Shown here piece by piece: positions 55,279 through 60,510 of a stretch of 60,510 bases of DNA (position 1 is its first letter; each line of letters begins with the position of its first letter). A program made the position numbers and the translations under genes. This DNA comes from Anaerobacillus sp. (lineage in GTDB: Bacteria; Bacillota; Bacilli; Bacillales_H; Anaerobacillaceae), in assembly GCA_007120055.1 (NCBI GenBank), contig SKOL01000140.1:1-60510 (forward strand), given 5' to 3'. The notes beneath the pieces were generated by a model. That model was not told the DNA's origin and made no database searches. It was given only the letters and a program-made list of their open reading frames with translations.

Positions 55279-56445
55279 ATGAAAATCACAATAGCAGGTA
55301 CAGGATATGTGGGTTTATCTAATGCTGTATTATTAGCTCAACACAACGAAGTAATTGCATTAGATATTATTCAAGAAAAAGTAGAGATGATTAATAATAA
55401 AAGGTCTCCGATAATAGATAATGAGATTGAAGAATTCCTTGCAACAAAAGAATTGAATTTAACCGCAACAACGGACAATTATAAAGCTTTCAAGGATGCC
55501 GAATATGTAATCATCTCAACACCTACCAATTATGATCCAGAAAAGAATTACTTTAACACGCGAACTGTTGAAGCTGTAATTGCTAATGTATTGTCAATTA
55601 ATCCAGATGCAGTAATGGTTATTAAATCTACTGTGCCGGTGGGATATACAGAAAAGGTCCGTGAAAAATTTGAAACTGATAATATCATCTTCTCTCCAGA
55701 ATTTTTAAGAGAAGGTAAGGCATTATACGATAACTTATATCCTTCTCGAATTATTGTAGGGGAGCAGTCAGGAAGAGCTAAAGTATTTGCCGATTTATTA
55801 GTAGAAGGTGCTGTTAAAGAGAATATAGATGTTTTGTTTACTAATTCAACCGAAGCAGAGGCTATTAAGCTATTTGCTAACACATACCTAGCAATGAGAG
55901 TGGCTTTCTTTAACGAGTTAGATTCATATGCAGAGGTTAGAGGATTAAATGCTCAGCAGATCATTGAAGGAGTAGGGCTTGATCCTCGAATTGGTAATCA
56001 CTATAATAATCCATCTTTTGGATATGGTGGGTATTGTCTACCAAAGGACACAAAGCAACTACTTGCTAACTATGAAGATGTTCCTAATAATATCATGGCA
56101 GCAATAGTTGATGCCAACAGAACAAGAAAAGACCATATTGCGGATATGATTATTAAACATAATCCAAAAATTGTAGGGATTTATCGACTCACTATGAAAA
56201 TGGATTCAGATAACTTTAGACAATCTGCTATTCAAGGAGTTATGAAACGTATTAAAGCAAAAGGCATTGAAGTTGTTGTTTATGAGCCAGCTTTATGTGA
56301 CGATCAGTTTTATAACTCAAGAATAGTGAATGATTTTGAAGAATTTAAGGAAATTAGTGATGTTATTGTAGCAAATCGTTTGTCAGATGACTTACGTGAA
56401 GTTAAGGATAAGGTTTACACTAGGGATTTATTTAGTAGGGATTAA
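55279..56445 (+). CDS. ugd: UDP-glucose 6-dehydrogenase
   Basis: A 388-residue enzyme of the short class, very similar to E. coli Ugd in many stretches ([21 protein letters not shown], '[14 protein letters not shown]', 'STVPVGYT', '[20 protein letters not shown]', '[19 protein letters not shown]' with the catalytic Cys). It makes UDP-glucuronate from UDP-glucose (GalU product), so the polymer is probably acidic. Ugd enzymes in such loci are known substrates of BY-kinases, here encoded at 30407. AGAAAGGAA lies 9 nt before the ATG. It is the last gene of the locus; a terminator follows. Confidence 0.96.
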   Translation: MKITIAGTGYVGLSNAVLLAQHNEVIALDIIQEKVEMINNKRSPIIDNEIEEFLATKELNLTATTDNYKAFKDAEYVIISTPTNYDPEKNYFNTRTVEAVIANVLSINPDAVMVIKSTVPVGYTEKVREKFETDNIIFSPEFLREGKALYDNLYPSRIIVGEQSGRAKVFADLLVEGAVKENIDVLFTNSTEAEAIKLFANTYLAMRVAFFNELDSYAEVRGLNAQQIIEGVGLDPRIGNHYNNPSFGYGGYCLPKDTKQLLANYEDVPNNIMAAIVDANRTRKDHIADMIIKHNPKIVGIYRLTMKMDSDNFRQSAIQGVMKRIKAKGIEVVVYEPALCDDQFYNSRIVNDFEEFKEISDVIVANRLSDDLREVKDKVYTRDLFSRD

Positions 56446-56482
56446 AAGGCCTGCAGTTTTCCAAGATATTTGCATATTTATC

Positions 56483-56523
56483 ATAAACCCGCTTGGCTAC
56501 ACACAGCTGGGCGGGCTTATTTG
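56483..56523 (+). terminator. Terminator of the polysaccharide locus
   Basis: ataaacccgcttggct pairs with agctgggcgggcttat (G-U pairs included) across a 6-nt loop, followed by ttg. The phage-type region starts directly after it. Confidence 0.75.
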
Positions 56524-56545
56524 TCATGGTTTTAATGTAATAAAA

Positions 56546-57178
56546 TTAGGTTATTACTTGCTCATCAACAATCCTTCCTTCCTTTAAGTCAATAAGCATT
56601 CCTGAAACTTTAATACTTAATAGTCTTGGCGGATTATTAAGTATTGTGCTATACACCCTTTCACTACTAACTGCTATTGTAAACTTCGTAATATCTTCAT
56701 TGGCATACATAGACAGTCGGCCATAAGTACGCGAAATAATATCTTTTGCTCGGGCATCATCTCTAAAATTACCATCGTCCCCTACACGAACAGAAAAGTA
56801 TTTATAATCGATATGCCACTCTTCTTTACTTTTTTTTGCAACTATGTCTCCAAAAGTATTCCTTCTTCTAGGCTCAACACCCCAACCTTCTAAAATTAAT
56901 TTGGGTGTTACAATTGCAATAAATTTTTCTTCAGCTTCTCTATTTTCAGCCATAAAACTAGTTTGTTCACTTATATATCCTGCTTTTTCCATAAGGTCAC
57001 CGTATGGAATTTCAAGAACTGGAGCAATGGCTCTTAATACATCTGGTGAGATTTTTTGTCTGCCACCAGTTTCAATTCTGCTTATTTCAGCATTACTTAC
57101 TCCCGATTTCTCAGCAAGTGCCCTTTGTGATAACGATTTTTCTTTCCTAATTTGCTTTAAATACTCACCAAAGTTCAT
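56546..57178 (-). CDS. Phage-type XRE repressor with unusual C-terminal domain
   Basis: A 210-residue protein. Residues 4-60 form a classic HTH (FGEYLKQIRKEKSLSQRALAEKSGVSNAEISRIETG). The C-terminal part (about 84-210) is not the S24/LexA self-cleaving peptidase usual in repressors. It contains 'FGDIVA' (Asp 111) followed by 'WHIDYKYF' (Asp 124, Lys 126), a spacing like the D...(D/E)xK core of PD-(D/E)XK folds. Whether this is active or a binding-only fold is unknown. It is divergent from the Cro-like gene at 57320 across an operator-promoter region. GGAGGG lies 7-8 nt before the start. Confidence 0.88.
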   Translation of the reverse strand: MNFGEYLKQIRKEKSLSQRALAEKSGVSNAEISRIETGGRQKISPDVLRAIAPVLEIPYGDLMEKAGYISEQTSFMAENREAEEKFIAIVTPKLILEGWGVEPRRRNTFGDIVAKKSKEEWHIDYKYFSVRVGDDGNFRDDARAKDIISRTYGRLSMYANEDITKFTIAVSSERVYSTILNNPPRLLSIKVSGMLIDLKEGRIVDEQVIT

Positions 57179-57201
57179 AAATAACCCTCCATTTCAATCA
57201 T

Positions 57202-57230
57202 ATTATACACAAAATGCTTCCACTTGGCAA
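57202..57230 (-). promoter_or_regulatory. Repressor promoter
   Basis: On the minus strand, TTGCCA (57230-57225), a 17-bp spacer and TATAAT (57207-57202) form a near-consensus sigma-A promoter 24 bp before the repressor start. Confidence 0.85.
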
Positions 57231-57250
57231 CACTAATTCATGCTTATGGA

Positions 57251-57279
57251 TTTACGAATTTGTATTAGTTTGCTAGAAT
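57251..57279 (+). promoter_or_regulatory. Cro-side (lytic) promoter
   Basis: TTTACG, a 17-bp spacer and TAGAAT with a TGC extension immediately before it. The first gene starts about 40 bp downstream. The gap between the two divergent promoters is where operators would lie. Confidence 0.75.
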
Positions 57280-57319
57280 GAATTTACTACCGAATGACAA
57301 TTAGAAAGGGGTCCTAGTT

Positions 57320-57523
57320 ATGAGGCTTAATGTTGAGTATCTTCAAGAGATTTTAAAGCGGAAAAAATGGTCTGAAAGGCAGTTCGCGTTGAAAACAGGA
57401 TTGTCTCCTGCAACTGTATCACGTATTTTAAATAAAAAAAGAGGGGCAGGAGCTAAAACAATTGGTGCAATTCGCAAAGCTCTCCCGGATGAATCATTAG
57501 AAAAGTTATTTTTTTTGGAATAA
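57320..57523 (+). CDS. Cro-like small HTH regulator
   Basis: A 67-residue XRE-family protein that is essentially only an HTH domain: LQEILKRKKWSERQFALKTGLSPATVSRILNKKRGAG covers helices 1-5 (about residues 8-45). It is the first gene of the + strand block opposite the repressor, the usual place of Cro in lambdoid-type switches. AAAGGGG lies 9 nt before the ATG. It should bind the same operators and repress the repressor promoter; this is inferred from position. Confidence 0.85.
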   Translation: MRLNVEYLQEILKRKKWSERQFALKTGLSPATVSRILNKKRGAGAKTIGAIRKALPDESLEKLFFLE

Positions 57524-57616
57524 ATGTTACCACTCGTATATTATATGTGGTTATGTTTGATACCAAATAAATAGGTAACAAATATAATTAACAACTAACA
57601 AGAGGTGATCAATAAA

Positions 57617-57943
57617 ATGAACGCTGATATTGTAAACAAATTTAGAAAAGTAGTAGATGCACTTATCTGTTTAACAGATTCTTTAGAAAAAGCATTTCCT
57701 GAAAAGGGCAATCTTGTGGAGGAGAATAACCCTTCTAACGCAACAGTAAAAGTTGATAAAATAAACGCTGCCCAACCTAAGAACCTAAAATTTGAAGAGG
57801 TTAGGTCAAGATTAGCTGTATTTGCTCAAGAAGGGAAACAAGCTCAGATTAAAGCTCTTATTACTGAGTTTGGTGCAAAAAAGTTAAGTGATGTTCCAGT
57901 TGAAAAGTATGCTGAACTCCTTGAGAAAGCGGAGGGCATGTAA
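57617..57943 (+). CDS. Small phage protein (rRNA-biogenesis-'rrp5'-like by name only)
   Basis: I use ATG 57617, 7-8 nt after GAGGTGATC; the in-frame GTG at 57605 is inside that ribosome site. The 108-residue product has an N-terminal helix (NADIVNKFRKVVDALICLTDSL), a spacer, and a C-terminal helical domain (RLAVFAQEGKQAQIKALITEFGAKKLSDVPVEKYAEL) resembling small phage proteins that lie just before DUF2800 genes in Firmicute prophages. The C-terminal part looks like a SAP/LEM-type or Rho-N-like motif. Its stop overlaps the next start (TAATG), so the two are translationally coupled. Confidence 0.75.
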   Translation: MNADIVNKFRKVVDALICLTDSLEKAFPEKGNLVEENNPSNATVKVDKINAAQPKNLKFEEVRSRLAVFAQEGKQAQIKALITEFGAKKLSDVPVEKYAELLEKAEGM

Positions 57944-59094
57944 TGGTTCAGCACGCATTACTTTCAGCATCAGGTGCACACAGGTGGATGGTGTGTACCA
58001 AGTCTCCTAGATTGGAAGAGTCCATGGAAGGAGAAACATCGATCTATGCAGAGGAAGGTTCACTAGCACACCTATTGGCTGAATTAAAAATTTCAAATGC
58101 GGCAGGTACCATTTCGAGGCAGAAATACGCTAGAAAGTTAAAGGAGATCCGTTCCGACCCACTTTTTACGGAAGAAATGGACAAGGCTACCGACACACAC
58201 AGAGATTTTTGCATTGAACGATTTAATGAAGCAAAAGCAAGAACAAAAGATGCCGTCCTATTACTAGAACAGCGACTTGACTACAGTCCTTGGGTGCCAG
58301 AAGGTTTTGGTACCTCGGATACAACCATCATTAGCGACAATCTTTTGGAGATTATTGACTACAAGCATGGAAAGGGTATAGCCGTAAGTGCTTTTGAGAA
58401 TACCCAAATGAAGCTTTACGCTTTAGGAGCAATTAACCATTTTGGATTTTTGTATTATTTTGAAACGATCCAGATGACCATTAGCCAACCAAGGCTTGAT
58501 AGCATTTCTTCTTTTGAAATGTCAGTTGAGGAATTATTGGAATGGGGAGAAACGATCGTCAAGCCCAAAGCAGAAATGGCTTTTGCCGGTATGGGGTCTT
58601 ATGTCGCTGGCGAGCATTGTAGGTGGTGCAAAGTAAGAGCCATTTGTAGAGCTAGAGCAGAAGAAAACAGTAAGCTTGCTTGTTTAGATTTTCAAAGGCC
58701 ACCGTTACTATCTGATGAAGAAGTGGTAGAAGTGTTAGGTTCCGTTGATGAATTGATTAGTTATGCAAAAGATGTTCAAGAGTTTGCTTTAACGATGGCG
58801 ATTAATGAAAACAAGCAATGGCCAGGTATGAAGCTAGTTGAAGGTAGAGGAAGCCGTAAATACACCAATGAAGCAGCAATTGCTGAGGTACTGACTAATG
58901 CTGGATACGATAGTGATGTCATATATAAAAGATCGTTACAAACGATAACCACGCTTGAAAAGGAACTTGGTAAAAAGGAATTCAGTGAATTATTAGGTTC
59001 GTTTATTACAAAAGCACCGGGAAAAATCAAACTGGTTCGTGAAGATGATAAACGACCTGAAATAAAAGCTTCTCCGGAAGCAGACTTTCAATAA
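57943..59094 (+). CDS. DUF2800 family phage PD-(D/E)XK nuclease-like protein
   Basis: A 383-residue protein with the DUF2800 start 'LSASGAHRWMVCTKSPRLEE'. Nuclease-fold landmarks are 'GSLAH' (His 43), 'GTSDTTII' (Asp 126) and 'LEIIDYKHGKG' (Asp 139, Lys 141), the order seen in RecB/Cas4-like enzymes. A Cys-rich stretch CRWCKVRAICRA (about 226-237) could be part of a metal or Fe-S site. In phages this gene pairs with DUF2815 and a family A DNA polymerase, as here, so a role in phage DNA replication or recombination is likely. The start overlaps the previous stop by one base. Confidence 0.88.
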   Translation: MVQHALLSASGAHRWMVCTKSPRLEESMEGETSIYAEEGSLAHLLAELKISNAAGTISRQKYARKLKEIRSDPLFTEEMDKATDTHRDFCIERFNEAKARTKDAVLLLEQRLDYSPWVPEGFGTSDTTIISDNLLEIIDYKHGKGIAVSAFENTQMKLYALGAINHFGFLYYFETIQMTISQPRLDSISSFEMSVEELLEWGETIVKPKAEMAFAGMGSYVAGEHCRWCKVRAICRARAEENSKLACLDFQRPPLLSDEEVVEVLGSVDELISYAKDVQEFALTMAINENKQWPGMKLVEGRGSRKYTNEAAIAEVLTNAGYDSDVIYKRSLQTITTLEKELGKKEFSELLGSFITKAPGKIKLVREDDKRPEIKASPEADFQ

Positions 59095-59109
59095 TAGGAG
59101 GAAGAAACC

Positions 59110-59652
59110 ATGAAAATTACAATTGGTACAAAGGAAAACCCAGTGAGATTTAGTTATGCTAATGTGCATCAAGCGGTGAGTGTGAATGGAAGCGATTTGA
59201 AGTATTCAGTGAGTATTATTATCCCGAAAACGGATAAAAAGACTGTAAAGAAAGTCGAAGATGCCATTCAAAAAGCAATACAAGATAATAAGGACAAGTT
59301 TGGTGGGAAGGTGCCAAAAGGTCTTCGAACTCCTTTACGTGATGGAGATGTTGACCGTGAAGGTGATGAGGCTTATGCGAATTCTTACTTCATTAATGCT
59401 AATAGCAAGGTGAAGCCAGGGATTGTTGATGCTGATTTAAATCCAATCTTAGATCCTTCTGAATTTTACTCAGGATGCTACGGGCGGGTTAGTTTGGCCA
59501 GCTTCTACTACTCATTTAACGGGAATAAAGGGATCAGTTTTGGTCTCCAAAATCTAATGAAAACAGCTGATGGAGAACCATTAGGTGGAAGAAGTAGTGC
59601 AGAGTCAGATTTTGCAGATGACAGTGATGAAGATGATGACATTTTAGGTTAA
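59110..59652 (+). CDS. DUF2815 family phage protein (ssDNA-binding-like)
   Basis: A 180-residue protein (MKITIGTKENPVRFSYANVHQAV; 'YSVSIIIPKTDKKTVKKVEDAI'; 'YANSYFINANSKVKPGIVD'; 'SGCYGRVSLASFYYSFNGNKGISFGLQNL'), ending with an acidic tail (FADDSDEDDDILG). A beta-rich body with an acidic C-terminal tail is the layout of single-stranded DNA-binding proteins, and DUF2815 members lie in replication modules. AGGAGG lies 7 nt before the ATG, and 15 bp separate it from DUF2800. It would coat ssDNA for the polymerase encoded next; that role is inferred. Confidence 0.87.
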   Translation: MKITIGTKENPVRFSYANVHQAVSVNGSDLKYSVSIIIPKTDKKTVKKVEDAIQKAIQDNKDKFGGKVPKGLRTPLRDGDVDREGDEAYANSYFINANSKVKPGIVDADLNPILDPSEFYSGCYGRVSLASFYYSFNGNKGISFGLQNLMKTADGEPLGGRSSAESDFADDSDEDDDILG

Positions 59653-60510
59653 TGCTAATGGAGACCTTGTCCATCGATATAGAAACGTATAGTAGTGTGA
59701 GCCTCGTGAAACAAGGGGTTTATCACTACTGTGAGTCTGAGGATTTTAAAATATTACTTCTTGCATATGCAGTTGATGATGAAGAAGTACAAATCATTGA
59801 CCTTGCTTCTGGTGAAGATTTACCTAATGATATTTTAGCAGCAATAACGGATCCAAAGGTTATTAAGACCGCTTACAATGCTAATTTCGAACGTACTTGT
59901 TTGTCGAAATACTTTAAAGCAGCAATGCCACCTGAGCAGTGGCGTTGTTCTTCTGTTCATGCGTTAATGCTAGGTTTACCGGGACATCTTGATGGGGTGG
60001 CCAAGTGCCTTAAGCTGAATGAACAGAAAATGAAAGAAGGAAAAGTCTTAATTCGTTACTTTTCAATCCCGTGCAAAGCTACCAAAGTGAATGGTGGGAG
60101 AACTCGTAATCTACCAGAGCACGATGCAGAAAAATGGGATACATTCAAAGATTACTGTAAGCAGGACGTTGAAGTGGAAAGACAGATTCGAAAGAAACTA
60201 GACGTATTTCCAATACCAACAGCAGAACAAAAGCTATGGGAACTGGACCAAAACATCAATGATCAAGGCGTTCAAGTCGATGAAGAATTAGTGAAACACG
60301 CCATTCAAGCAGACACAGCCTATCAGGACAATCTTTCAAAAGAAGCTGTTCATTTAACAGGGTTAGAAAATCCAAATAGCCCTGCACAATTAAAGAGCTG
60401 GCTACTTGAACAAGGCGTGGAAGTTGATAGTCTGGCCAAGAAAAATGTGGAAGTGCTGATGGGTGAAGTAGAAAATCCCAAAGTTAAGCGATTGCTGGAA
60501 CTAAGGCAAG
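59652..60510 (+). CDS. Phage family A DNA polymerase, 3'-truncated by the window
   Basis: The frame is open from ATG 59652 (overlapping the DUF2815 stop as TAATG; ATG 59658 is an alternative) to the window end, giving about 286 residues. The N-terminal 3'-5' exonuclease is clear: Exo I 'LSIDIETYS' (Asp 9, Glu 11), Exo II 'TAYNANFERTCL', and Exo III 'YCKQDVEVERQ'. After it comes 'LWELDQNINDQGVQVD', the start of the thumb/palm region of phage Pol I-type enzymes. No 5'-3' exonuclease domain precedes it, as is usual for phage polymerases. The polymerase motifs lie beyond the window. Confidence 0.93.
   Translation, partial: MLMETLSIDIETYSSVSLVKQGVYHYCESEDFKILLLAYAVDDEEVQIIDLASGEDLPNDILAAITDPKVIKTAYNANFERTCLSKYFKAAMPPEQWRCSSVHALMLGLPGHLDGVAKCLKLNEQKMKEGKVLIRYFSIPCKATKVNGGRTRNLPEHDAEKWDTFKDYCKQDVEVERQIRKKLDVFPIPTAEQKLWELDQNINDQGVQVDEELVKHAIQADTAYQDNLSKEAVHLTGLENPNSPAQLKSWLLEQGVEVDSLAKKNVEVLMGEVENPKVKRLLELRQ

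Overview
The window looks like the chromosome of a low-GC, spore-former-type Firmicute of the Bacillaceae. The evidence is AT-rich coding DNA, AGGAGG-type ribosome sites with frequent GTG and TTG starts, SLH-anchored surface proteins, a YwqCDE-type tyrosine kinase/phosphatase trio, and an apparent EAR (epsC leader) RNA of the kind known from Bacillales eps operons. The genus cannot be fixed from this sequence alone. No tRNA, rRNA or CRISPR array was seen.

Region 1 (1-22.7 kb) is a cell-surface protein island. It opens with the 3' part of a large repeat-rich secreted protein that carries five 71-residue tandem repeats. Then come a cytoplasmic helical protein (3126-4217), a lipoprotein and a 4,910-residue SLH-anchored giant built from Ig-like domains, FIVAR-like helices, nine 72-residue repeats and 24 repeats of about 68 residues. 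A convergent single-pass membrane protein shares a C-terminal 'RIDDN-FGSWG' module with the giant. A second cytoplasmic helical protein (21153-22226) is a paralogue of the first. Copies of a small palindromic, MITE/REP-like element are scattered here, and one copy forms the 3' end of a coding sequence.

Region 2 (22.7-29.5 kb) is mixed. It has a convincing cyclic-di-GMP-I (GEMM) riboswitch in front of a 51-codon gene, a VanZ-like membrane protein, two proteins of unknown function, and a second SLH protein with C-terminal SLH domains and a long structured leader.

Region 3 (29.6-56.5 kb) is a Wzx/Wzy-type capsule or exopolysaccharide locus, all on the + strand. It starts with chain-length control and phosphorylation genes (ywqC, ywqD, ywqE). 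An EAR-like antitermination RNA with terminator-like hairpins follows, then epsC/capD, galU, an isolated pseudopilin, an initiating phosphoglycosyltransferase, and a set of glycosyltransferases that includes a GT11 (fucosyl/colitosyl) enzyme. Gmd, Wzy, Wzx, an Fcl/ColC-like reductase, a ColD-type PLP dehydratase with His at the catalytic Lys position, WecB, ManC, a phosphohexomutase and Ugd complete it. The gene set predicts supply of GDP-mannose, GDP-4-keto-6-deoxymannose, and probably GDP-colitose and/or GDP-fucose, plus UDP-ManNAc and UDP-GlcA. A decayed manC copy and an IS21-like relic inside the locus point to cassette replacement (serotype switching).

Region 4 (56.5-60.5 kb) is the beginning of a prophage or related element. 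It has a repressor and a Cro-like gene transcribed divergently from two well-formed promoters, then the phage replication module DUF2800 nuclease - DUF2815 - family A DNA polymerase. The polymerase runs off the window.
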